From positions 1 to 13,137 of the forward strand of contig CAYHKQ010000065.1 in NCBI GenBank assembly GCA_964357255.1: a stretch of DNA of 13,137 nucleotides, read 5' to 3'. The translations under genes and the position numbers were made by a program. Below are positions 1 to 12,000 of the stretch, in pieces. Below the pieces are notes generated by a model. The model saw only the letters and a list, made by a program, of their open reading frames with translations. It was not told the origin of the DNA and did not search any database. This DNA comes from JBBTIS01 sp038059855 (GTDB taxonomy: Bacteria; Elusimicrobiota; Elusimicrobia; JACQPE01). Within the stretch, counting starts at the first letter, position 1. Every line of letters starts with the position of its first letter.

Positions 1-3000
1 TTCTTGGTTCGGTGTGGCCGGCTCGTCTTGGATGTTGTGTGCGGCTGTTTTTGTTCCGCTCTAGGTTTACGCAATACCTGCCGTCCCCTCCCCCACCCCC
101 CTGCCCAGCGCCTGTCCTGCGCGACGATGTATTGAAGAGCTTCGTCTAAATTGTTTAATTCTTTGAAATCATGAATAATATCTCCGGGCTTAAAAAAAGC
201 CTCCACGTTCATTTCTTCAAATTCCGTGGTTTCGCCGGATATCGTGTCCGGATAGAATCGGCCATCGGCAAGCCTTAAATACACCGCCAAGCCTTTTGCG
301 GAAAGAGCGCGGCTTAAAGCGGGTATGCTATAGATGGTCCTGAACGCGTTGTAAGGCGCGTTGTTTAATCCCTCGACAAACGCTTTTAGTTCGGGGGTCT
401 TGAAATTCAGGCTTTCCGCCAAAGCTTTTTTGCCTGTTTTTTTGTCTTTTTTCCAGGATCCGCCTTTTTGATTCGTCGGGTTTTCCACAAGCTCGACCAC
501 CATCTTGTTGCCGGCGCTTTTCATGAGCTTTAAGGAAAACGCGAGCTTGCCTATGTCAACCACATCAGGCGTAAGTTTAGTGAGGTCATTGATTCTGTGG
601 GTTCCCATAAGTCGCGCGCCTTGTTTTTCGAGTTGGGGTAATAAACCGCCTTTTACTCTGGCGGGTTTCCCCTTGGCGTTAAGCGTAAAAGCCTCGTTGT
701 TTTGAATAAGTTGCATGGTCGCGTAACCGTGTCCCATGGGAAGCTGATGGCTCTGGGTATCTGATTGAAATTTTTCGTTTTGAAGCTTAAGGCCGTGGAC
801 GGCCGGAGCAATGAAAAAATAAACATTATTTTTGTTGAAGCCGTAAAATTGATTGGCCATTAAGTCAGCCATGATTTCATCGCTTCCGGTTTCAGGCAAA
901 TGAATGACAAAACGCGCATGGGCCAGGACCTCGGCAGGCGACCGGCCGGTTTCTATTGACAATTTTTCAAGCATAAGCCGGTATTCAACTATCTGTCTTG
1001 GCCCGAGTCCGAGGGGACTGCCCCCTTGGGGGACCGTCCTCATTTCCTGCGGAAGTTTGGCGATTTCGGAATTAATTCTCCGCTGTTGATCTTGATTAAG
1101 CGTTGAGGATAGACCCAAAACAGCCCTTGCAATTTGTTTTAAATCCAGGAAATACATAGGCCCAAGTCCGAGGCGCGTGGCGCTTCCGCCAAAAAGAAAA
1201 TGCGGGACATATTCGCCGTTTAATAGCGCGTTTTTTGCCTGATCCGCGAAAGCGTCTCTTTCTTCCTGATTTTTCCATTCGAGCTTGATGGCTTGGGCCT
1301 GCGCCAAATCCTCGGCAGGAGTTTTTAGGGCGTTCGCCTGGGCGATAATTTTTTCTTGAATTTTAGAATCGTCGCGTTTGAGGGCTTCTTCCAAGGGGCC
1401 CTTGCTATCGCCTAGCATTCGGGAAAATTGCTGTGTCAGGTAACGTTCAAAGAGTTTCTTGGATAAATACGCGTTGGGCTGGCTGATGTTGACTGGGATG
1501 TGGAAGAATATCGCGGCGCCCAATAAGGCGCCTTTTAATCTTGCCAGGAGGTTGTTGCCCCCATTTTTCATCTTTCCTCCATCCTCGATGATGGCGCTCG
1601 GCGCTCTGGGCAGGGCCTTGGGCGGCCCGCGGCCCTGGATCAGGCGGGCGAGCCATCGGATAGCGGCCATGGCGCCGACTACAGCCAGGGGCAGGCCCAA
1701 GCCGGCGCTCAGGGCATTGGTTAGGATGGCGGCGCGGCTATTGCCAAGCATGCTTCCAGCAACCGCGCCCACGGCGCTCAGGGCGATAATTGACATTAGC
1801 CCCTTCAAGGCAAACCCGCGTTGCCCTCTGTTGGCCTGAGAGTTTCTTTTGATTAGCCCGGAATCCGATTCGGAATCGGGGATTGGTTCCAATTCCGATG
1901 TTCCGAACTCGTCGGAATCGGGAGGGGCGGAGGGCCTTTGGGTTGGGCGGTCGTCCGTGGGCAGCGCGCGCATTTCGCTTAGAGTCGGCTTTTTCCGGCG
2001 TTCAGCGCGGGCCAATCTGTTGTCGGAAATTTTAAGTTTTTCATCCTGGCCAATGTCAAAATATTTATGGCGCTCATTGCCGGCCGGTGATAACATAGCG
2101 GCAACCTCCACGGGCCTAAGGCTTGACACCATAATTCCTAAATTCGCCAAATCTTCCAACAAAGAATCGGCTTTTTCATTATCAAATGGAAGACGCAATA
2201 GCGTCATGCCATCCGCCACCCTGGTTTCCCCGAGGAACCCGTGTTTTTTTAACACCTCGACGAATCGGACCATCTTGTCTTCAATGCGTGGGTCATTGTC
2301 GTCGAATTTCAATTCCTCCGGACTCAACACCTCAAAGGTTTGATATTGCGCTGTGGGCCGGCCGGAATCAACCTTGTCCGTTGGCGCCTCCTGCGTCCAA
2401 TCATTTTTTTCCAGCCATTCTCTAATAACGGGGTCCGCGTTTTGGCCAAGCCAGGCTAAGTATATTACCCTCGTTTCAGGAGAGAATTTCATGAGAAATC
2501 CGTCCTGTCTTGAGCCAAACACGGAGCGAAGCATATTTTCTTCACCAACGCCGTGGCCTGAAAAAATAGTTTCGTGTATTAGAAATTTTAGGCTCGCCAT
2601 TTGTTGAGCGACCAAGCCTTCAGGCAAGACTTTTTGGACCTTGGCCTCAAAGAGTTTTGCGGCCAAGCGGATCCAATGAAGGACGTCTTGCCGGTTTTTT
2701 TTAGTCGCCGAGCGCGTTTGGGTAAGCCAGTGGGACGCGGTGAAAGCCGGATAATAGCCGTCTTCAAGGGCGGACCAGTAGCGATCAGGATACTGAGGAT
2801 CAATCATGTCTTTTTGCCCCGGCTTGGGAAAAGCGACGCGCATGTGGTTGTTGCGTTCAAGCGCTCTATTAAACTCCGGGATCGCCGGCACGGCAATGCT
2901 TCCCTCCTGGGCCTGCTTGAACCCTAAATTTTTTAACCAGTCCTGAAGTTGTCGCGCCCGTCTGCTATCCCCCGGCGGGAGATTCCGGCCGAAACGAAAA

Positions 3001-6000
3001 ACAGCGGTTCCATCATCCTTGGCTTCAATCTTCAGCCTCGTATCATCGGCTGTTAGTTGCGCCAAATTTTTCCAGCCCTCCCGTGGCTCATACACCCTAG
3101 TCGCAGTTTGCGCCGGACCGTGATAAATTTTGGGGAGGTCTGGGATCATAGAAATGTCCCCGGTCTCCTGCACAGGGCTCCGAAGACCCGGTCGCGCCCC
3201 AGGCGCGGCGGAATTCTTGACCTTAATCATAATCGGGGAAGCCTTGATATCCACCAACAGGGCAAAATGTTCCAGCGGTAATTTCAGAGCAGGCAGTTTG
3301 TTGCCGCTAAAATCTCTGGTTAGATTGGAATCTCGGAATGCCACATAGTCGCGGCCGTCGCTTCCTTTGAAAATATGCTCCACCGCGACGTAGCGTCCTT
3401 GGCCGTTTTGGATAATGCCGATGCCCGCGGGAGCCCCCTGATCTTTGATGGCGGAGAAAACGGCCTTGCGGCTGATTTTTTCAGCCTCCACGCTTTTGCC
3501 CGGTAGCTTGATGCTGTTGGCCACTTGAATGACTTGATCGTCATTGAGGCCTGATTTTCTGATCGTGTGGCGGCCATAAATTTTTTCGCCGGCAGCCAGA
3601 ACCTGCTCAAATCCGCTTTGATCGGCCGCAAGTCCCTTTTGGGCTGCGATGATGTTATGGATCATGTCAATGCCGCAATGATTGGCGCCGCAAGCCGGCT
3701 GGTCCCCGCCTTCAAAATCAGCGAAAGGGGACGATTGGGCGTTCTGCGCCATCAGGCGCGGATCCGAACTATTTTTTAAGGCCTCGTCATAAATAAACGC
3801 CTCAATTTTATTGTCTCGTTGAGCAAGGTTAAGGCCTTTGAGGCCCCACCCTTTTTGCGCCATTTCTTTTTCAATGGCCTCCTCAGATTCCGGACGAGAC
3901 CGGATCAGTTCAAAAAAACGCTGATCCGCTTCTTTTTCAAAGTTGTTCCCTGAATTCCTTTTTTCTAATGGAATTGAGGAGTCTGACCCCGTTGCTTCAG
4001 CGACTTCCGCATCAGCGGGCGACTGCGATTTCGTTCTCAAAACCTCCTCAACAGGAGCTCCGGCCAGGACAGCCAACGTGGCCGCGACCCCCCGGCCTAA
4101 AATCGGAGAAATCGTGGTTGAGGAGCCGGGGCCAGGCTCTGCCTGAACGGATTGTTTTCTTTTAAGGTGATCGCTATAACGATATTGGCGCGCCCTGTGT
4201 CCTTGTTCATCAACATACACCTCATCGGTAGCCGGAACGCCGAATGGATCATCATCATATCCCCAAAACAATTTTTTTTCGATCGGGCCAAATTGTTTCT
4301 GAGCCGCGTCGGCGACGTACAAAGAGCCGTCGCTAAACTCAAATCCGGCAAATCGATGCCCCTGACTGCGCCTAGAGTAAAGCGCTCGGCCCTCCAGCAA
4401 CCCTTTCTTAACCGCGATATCGGCGATGCCGGCGATCAAAAGGCCATGCATGCGGCAAACGCCGCCGACGCCGATACATTCTCCGACAAAAAATGTCTTG
4501 TTCAAATTGTTTTTGGAAATCTCATTAGCAACGTCTATGTTATAAGGGACTTCATTGACCACAGCCTTATAAATTTCTTTAAAAAGCCGTTTCTGCCTGG
4601 GCAAACTCGGAGTCTCTTTAAAATCGCCGGTAGCCGACCCCCGCAAGGCTCGCACAACAGCATGGCCGATCCCGCTGGAGTTTTTCTGAAATATCCTTTC
4701 CGCAAACGCGCGCAAAGCAGGATCATGATCCGGGTCATAGACGAGCTTTTCCCTTGGGCCAGCGCCCAGGCTGGCGCCTCCTGGTATCATGATTTCGTCA
4801 ATCTCCGGCCTGATTGCTTTTTGAGGAACGGCCAAGGACGGCTCCTGTTGCCTTTTGGCGACGAGTTGAGCGATATGAGCCCTCGCTTCGGCCAAGGCAG
4901 GGTCATTGTCGTTAAATATAATCACATTCCCTTTTTTCCGGTCTTTGCTTAAATCGGATTGTTGATCCATCTGAGTCCCGGCCCCTATGTCTTGAGCCCC
5001 TTGAGCCTCAGGGCGGCCTTGGGCCTTGGCGCGCTCGGCCTCGAATTGAGCCGCGACCATCTCGGTATTGACGGCGTCCACGAGGACGACCTGCATGCCA
5101 GATCTGAGCACGAATCGCCTCAAATCCCAATCATTCAAGGGTTTGGACGGGCGATGGGCCTTATCCCCAATCACGCGATAGATTTCGTCGAAAATGCGCT
5201 CGGCTTGGCCGATCAAATAGGCCGCCATTGAGCCCTGCTGGACCGGCCGGCCTTGAGTCATTCTTGCAATAACCTCATCGAGAGGCTCGCCTGAAGCCGA
5301 AATTTTAATGCCCCATTTCATTGCCTTGACCGCGCGCCTCTTCGCCGGCCTGGTATCCCTTGGATTCATGTCTTCGACATCAACAATAAACTCCTCGACC
5401 TTGGCCGCAGGCACGCCGTTTTTCCGCAACTCGCCGTTAAGCCGGACAATTTCCCCGCGAACCCGGCTCCCGATGGATTCGTCGAAAGTTTTAATAAATT
5501 CCGGCTCTCCCGGTTTGGCATAAATTGCGTCTAGCCGGCCGGGAAGATAGGGCCAATAGCCCTCCAGGCCGGCAGGCACGGGACTCGCCGTTGCGGCATT
5601 TGGCGACGTTTTTAAAGAATTCGGCGATTTCGCGCTCCAGGCAACGGCCGGGGACTCCCCCGCCAAGGTGGCCGCTACGGTGAGGGCCACGCGGGCCGGG
5701 ATTGGGGATTTTGAATGTTCTGTTTTCAGTAATCTGTTTCTTAATTCCGCATGGCCGCCGATATCTGCAAAAAACCATTTATTAAGATTGGCGATTTCCT
5801 TGCTGTAATCTGTGAAGAAAGTCTCCTGCCCGCTCGTTTGTGAATTTCCCCAATCAATGAGATAAAACCGGTAAATAGGTTCGCCGTTCAAGCTCGTTTT
5901 TTCAATTTGGATATTTCCATAAAGATCGCCATGTATAAATTTTGTTTTGGCAACCAATGTTTGGTATTGCTCTATAAAAAGCGCGGCGTCCCGTTTAAAA

Positions 6001-9000
6001 GCCGCTAACTCTTGCGGGTTCTCAATGACTGTTTCACGCTGTCGCGCGATACTGGCAAGCCGTATGCCTGGCGCATGTTCAGTCAGCACGTTCGTCTGGC
6101 CGTCAATGACTCCAAGGGCTGCCCGAGGCACACTGATAACAGAATTTTGCAATGAAGAGGCCGCTTGGCTTGCCGCGTTGGTGCGCTCCACTTCTTGGCG
6201 AGCGAGCGTATCTCTATCCGAAACAAGAGGCTTGGCCCAGACAAGGCCTGGGTAACCTTGAATTCGGCCTTGACGAACATGGCTATGAAAAGGCGCGTCG
6301 TCCGCAGTTTTTAAATGGATAAATTTAACTTTGGGTATTTTTTCCGAAGGTTTTTGTGTCTCTGGGATCAAGTTTTGACTTAGGATTATGTCAATAACAG
6401 AAGGAGAGGCGCCGGGTTTCTGAGCGTGACTGGGATGAGCCTCATCGAGAACCTCAACGCCTGCGGCTTGGCCGGTCCGGCTGGGCTGATCTCCAACCCT
6501 GCCGGTTCTCATTAGTGAACGTCTTTCGTCCCGATCAATGCCCCCGGCGCGTAAAATACGGGTTTTTTGCATGATTTGTGGCACGGCGTAATTGCCAATG
6601 GCGGCCGGATTAATCCCGTCAGCGCCAATCTCGCCGCGGCCCACAAGGTGGGCTGCCTCAATGGTTTGAGATTTTGTTCTAAACCCAAATTCCGTAGTTG
6701 GGTTGTCACGCCGGCGTCCCAACCCTCTATTAAAATTGAGGGGGCTGTCCCGTGCGTTCGCCTTGGCTTGCTCGATAAAAGAATCGGGAATTTCCAATGA
6801 ATTTTGCCTTGAAGGCTGCAATTTTTCCGCCGGCCGTTGCTCCTTTCCCGATTCTTTGAGCATTTCTTCAAGAAGACGAGCGCCTTCAGACGGCTTGGCC
6901 AGTTGTGATCGCGGCTGAGATTCATTCGGTTGATCGGCCTTCACGACTTTAATGCCGGACCTCTCCACAGCGCGGACTTCGGCGCGGCGCTGGGCTTCGC
7001 CAAGGCCTTCCATGTAAACCTCGGGTGTGACTTTTGCTAAACCCTGAGCTCCGGCTTTCTGCGCGAAATAGGGGTCACGGGCTAAGGACTGGGCATCGGC
7101 ATAATAAACAAGGTCCTTGCTACCTTCGGCCCTTGGAAATCTATTGCCTTTGACCCGTCCCATCACTTGTTCGGCAAAAACTTCCGGCAAATTATGCGGA
7201 TCAAGCATGTGCATTTTGACGTTCGTGTAATTTTTATGCCCTTCGATGGTAATGCCGCGACCGGCCACAGGGGCTTCCAAAATTAAAACCCTGGCCTTGC
7301 CTGATTTTAGAGCGGATTCGTTATATGTTTCTTGCGCTTTGGCATTGCCGCTTAATTCTTGTTTGCCGGAAAGAATGGACGAGATTTCGCCTTCGGGAAC
7401 CCCATTGCGCCTGAGTAAATTTTTGACAAACCGCGCCTCGCGCGTGCTACGCGCGGTCACTATCTGCAGGGAGCCGTCCGCGGTCATGCCCTGTTGCACG
7501 GCATCGGCCAATTGCGTGTATTTTTGAGCAGTCGTGTCCGTAAATACGGGAGCGTCGGATTTCTTGATCTGTCCTTCGGCTGTTTTTTGCCCCTGTTTAA
7601 CCTCAACCCTTTTAAAACCTAACCGGTCCAATGATCCTTTAATGGCCGTGGGTTCCGTCGCTGAAAGACCCACGGTGCCGCGGGCAGTCCTGACAACATC
7701 ATTGATGGTAGAGGTTTTGCCGTGCTCGTAAGGAATCGTGGCGTCAAGACCATGGCGGATTTCCAGGTAACGGCGCGCGGCGATGTCTAAGGTTGGGCTC
7801 CAAGCGCCGGATTCGGTTTTCGGCGTAATTTTTCCGGCTTGCTTATCCACCTTGTAACTCTCCAACACATTGTCTAAGTTTAATGCGGTATCGGTCATGT
7901 TCATTAATTCTTTGCTGACGATTGCCTGGTCGGCGAATTTCCTTGCGGCCTCACGCACCTCCGGCGGTTGCGAAGCGTCTTTGGCGATGTCGGTGAATCG
8001 CTTGGCGAACTGCCGGGCTTGAATATCAATAGCGCCGTCTAAATTCATCTTTCCCTTGCCTTCCAAAAGGGCTTTGTTTCCAGCAAGAGCGTCCGCGCGG
8101 CCGGCCATATCGCTTAAAACCTTATACACAGGATTTGGTTTTCCAGTAGCGGTCTTTTTGGAAATGGCGCCCGCATGCCGGCCCTCGCTAATGGCCGGTT
8201 CTATGAAAGGGGCGTCGAACTCGTCAATGACGAGATAAGAATCTTTCAGGCCGGCTCCCTCTTTGGCGCGGCCTGACTTCAAGGCGTTCGCTTCGGCAAT
8301 AAGATCGGCATGGGTTTTAAACTCTAAATTCTTGGGTAGCCTGCCGCCCCGGTGCGCCGCAATGTCGCGCTTGGCCTGCTCTAGAAGCAATTCGTTTGGC
8401 GCGGACCAAACAACCTTTTTAGCTCCGGCCGTAGCGGCCATCGCTTCGATAATCGGGTATAGCGGCCCTGCCGCGGTCAAGGTTTTTCCCCCGCCGGTGC
8501 CCAATTTCACAAAAAGCCGGTTAACATCATCGGCGCTTTTGGCTTTTCCCAGGTGATCCAAAAATTCTTCGTAAACTTGCCGTTGTCCTTCTTTGAGAGT
8601 TTTAACGGAAGTTCCGTCGTCAAGTCTAATCTCGCCGGTGTTCAGCACCCTTTGAAAATCTTGCTTATATTGTTTTAACGTCGCTTCTGAAATTTTTCCG
8701 TTGGATTGAAGCTCGGCGATCATGTCGCGGGCGACTCGATCAACCTGAGCCTGCCGCTCGGGATATTGCTCAGCCAAACGTTGCCTTAAAAACGATTTCT
8801 GGCCGTCTAAATTTTCGGACGAGCGCTCTCTGAGGGAAAGCTTCCTGGTAGCGCTTGCGGTTTCCCCGGGAGCCTGCCGTTCGCCTGCCGCCTGCGTGGC
8901 CCATTGGGCCTCAAAAGCCTCTCGGGCTACGCGGGCCTTGACAACATTGGCCTGGGCCTCGACTATGGCTCGAGATGGAATCATGTCGGCGCCCCCATGT

Positions 9001-12000
9001 TTACCGGCCAGAGCCTCAGCGCTGTTCTGACGATAAACGCGCTCAACGGCTTGGTTGACGATCTCGGGGGTGGGATTGGATCCTTTTTCAAGTCCCAATG
9101 CCTGGTGAGGGTTTTCCACCGCGACCTTTGCCGCTTCTTGGGCTCTGGCTTGAGCCTTCTTAGCGGCCCGTTGTTCCAACTTCTCTTTGCCTGCCGCCGC
9201 AACAAAAACAGCGTCCGCGGCGATCCTTGTTCCGGCGATAATCGCCTGCGCGGCATTGCCTTCCACCGCGGCTATGGAGAAGCTCTCGGCATTGTGCCCT
9301 ATGCCCGAGAGAAATTGGCTCTGCATTGCCCAGTGCGCGGCCTTGCCGGTAACCTCGCCAACAGCGGCCACGGCCCCGACCAACCGGGATGCGGAGTCCA
9401 TTGCCTGAAGCGTTCGAACGCCACCTTGGAAAGCTCCGACCGCGCCCACAAAAGGAAGCATCTCCGCGCTAGTTTGGCCCAGGGTATCAACAACTCCCGC
9501 GCCGACCGCTATGTAACCGGCGGCTCCGCCTCTTTCAAGCCCCCAATTTATAATTTCCTCGGGGGAGCCAGTCCGCTCCAAAGCCCGGAGCGTACCTTTG
9601 GTGTCAACGGGATTATTTACGGCATCGGCATAAGCTTGCTCGCGCGCTAAGCGGCCCATCCTGAAAGCCTGGGCATCCACGGCTTGAATGCGCTCGTCTC
9701 TCGCTTGTTGTTGTAGCGCCTCGCGACCTTCCGGGCTCATCCGGCGCAACATATAGTCCTCGCCGCCTAAAAATTCATTAGCGACAGTGCGATTAAGAGC
9801 GCTCTTGCTCGCGGCAACGTCGGCGCCGAACATAAGCTCCTTGCTCGCGTCATCGGCGCCAACTAGGCTGGCAATGCCGGATGCGCCGGCTAAAACCAAA
9901 GACTGCCCGCCCCGATAAACCGAGCCGCCCGCGTAAGAGGCGGCATGACCAACGTCTTCAAGGAATTCAAAGGTCCCTCCGATCGCCGCCTTAGAAACAT
10001 CTCCGAAAACTGGAATCCCTACGATTTCCGCGTCCATGATGGCGCGTCCGGCCCTATCAATAATCCCTGGTCCAACCTGTTCAGTTCGAGAATTGAGCAT
10101 TTCCACGGTGATGCTACCGGGAGCATCGCCCGATCCCACTAAATGCGTCCCTGAAAGTTTATAGTTATTTCCTAAAGAATCGAATTGGGTCTCAAAATCT
10201 TCAAGTTCGTATTTTTTTCCGTCCTCTCCATACCATTGTTTGACATTTTTTCCGGCGCCCTGGGCCTGTTTTTCCAAAGGTTTGCCGTTTTTGTCGTAAT
10301 AGGTGGGCACGAGAACCTCCAAAGCGTTAATGTTCCCGCTCTCTTTTTTTACGCTACTTAAAACAGCCACCTGCTCAACATAGCTCCCGTCCTGATTGTT
10401 GCGGCGCACATAATAAATAGGATCGCTTTTTCCAGTCTCCGAGGTTTCGATCATGTGCAAGCTCAAACTCTGGCCCTCCTGAACATCCGTAAATTCCGAA
10501 GATTCAGCCAGGTATTTCGCCAAGGTTTCCCTGCTTTTAGCGTTTTGAGCCACCCCACGCTCTTTATTGAGCCGGGCCGCGATTTGCCGGGCTTTTTCCA
10601 GGCGCTGAGTTGGATCGGTAATCCCAGCCAGATCATTAAGCGACACGGACACCTGAAGTTGGCGCCGCCTCCCATCGCTCGCCGTGGCTTCTGCGGCGCC
10701 CCCGATTGAGTCTGATGAAAAATTGCGCCAGCCAACGAATTTGCCTTTATCGTCATAGAGCGCTTCCCGCTTGACGATTTTATACTCATGCTTGGCCAGG
10801 TCCTCGACGCTGTCGAGCCCATCCCTGAGCCCGGAGGGTCCAAACCTTGAGAGTTGCCGGCGCGCCTCATCTGAGCGCGCCCAGGCCTCGTTTCTGGGCA
10901 CGATGATTTCATTTCTGACTTTTCCGATGGCGGAGTAATCGCGCTCTCCGCCTTTATTCATTATCGTCCCCAGTTCCCTCCAAATCTGGCTTGTTTCCAG
11001 TTTCGATCCCTCAAAGGCTACGCCTACTTGTCCTCCATAACCCGTGTTTACGACCGCGTTAACCTCTCCGGTTTCCAGATTTTTAACGACCTCTCCGGCC
11101 GGTTTGCCGTCCTTTTTAAAAAATTTTTCTTTGCTGACGCTCTGCCCAATGTCGTCGGCGCCGGTAAATTTGTCGGAGTTTTTAATCACCCCGCCCCTGG
11201 ACTGAATAAAGGTGCTCCCGTTGACGCATTTGCCGGAGGCGTCAAAACTGCATTGCTCGGCATAGCTGGAGGTTTGACCTTGCGTGAAATACTCCTTGCG
11301 CGCCAGGCGGCCGTTGACGTACGCGTTCGCCACGCCGCCCGCTCCATATTTAACGACGACTTGGCCATCGGCGGAACGAAACGTCGGGCCGCCGGAGGCT
11401 GTGTACTCCAAAAGTCCGATCCCGCCGGGACGCCGAACGATGGCCACCTCGTGCGCTCCGGGTTCGCCTAAGAAAATTTTGTCGCCAAAAAAACCCTTGG
11501 CGCTGTCGTCAGTTAAGGCGGCATTGATGTATCGCTTAATGGCGGCTTGATAATTGGCGAGGGAGGCATAGTAATCCTTAATCTCACCATGGTCGCCGTC
11601 GAGACCTATTTTTGCGTTCTCAATAAAACGGTGGGCCAAGGCCATCCAGGTTTGAAGTCTGGCGAATTTTTTTTCCGGGTCCGCCTCCTCCTGAATCTTG
11701 TCATACTCGCCAAGGAGGGTCTTGGCATTATTTTGAATCCCGGGCTTTGGCGCATTTTCCTCAGCCACGCGCTCTAAGATGGAACGGGCGCTTCGGGCTG
11801 TCTCATCTAAATGTTTCATGGCCTCATCGCGGTCGCAAGCGGCCACCTTGGCCAAGGCCGGGTTAGCAATAAGTTTGGGCAGGCGCGAATCCGAAAGTCC
11901 GACCCAGCCCGAGCAAGCAACGCCAAAGCCGGCGGGCTCCGGCGGTTCCAATCCGCCCGCGGCGGACCGCCGCGCCAGAAGCTCTGCGGAGGGCGCTCGA

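Noticed and set aside
1859..1920. Inverted repeats as an operator or recombination site
   Set aside because: They coincide exactly with repeated Asp-Ser-Glu codons inside a linker and are best explained by coding repetition.
4152..4952. Plus-strand open frame of 266 codons
   Set aside because: It lies wholly antisense to the transglutaminase-like part of the giant gene, whose catalytic motifs are clear. The plus-strand protein has no recognisable domain.
8904..9650. Plus-strand open frame of 248 codons
   Set aside because: It is antisense to the hydrophobic and J-like regions. The composition is that of a shadow frame and there are no family motifs.
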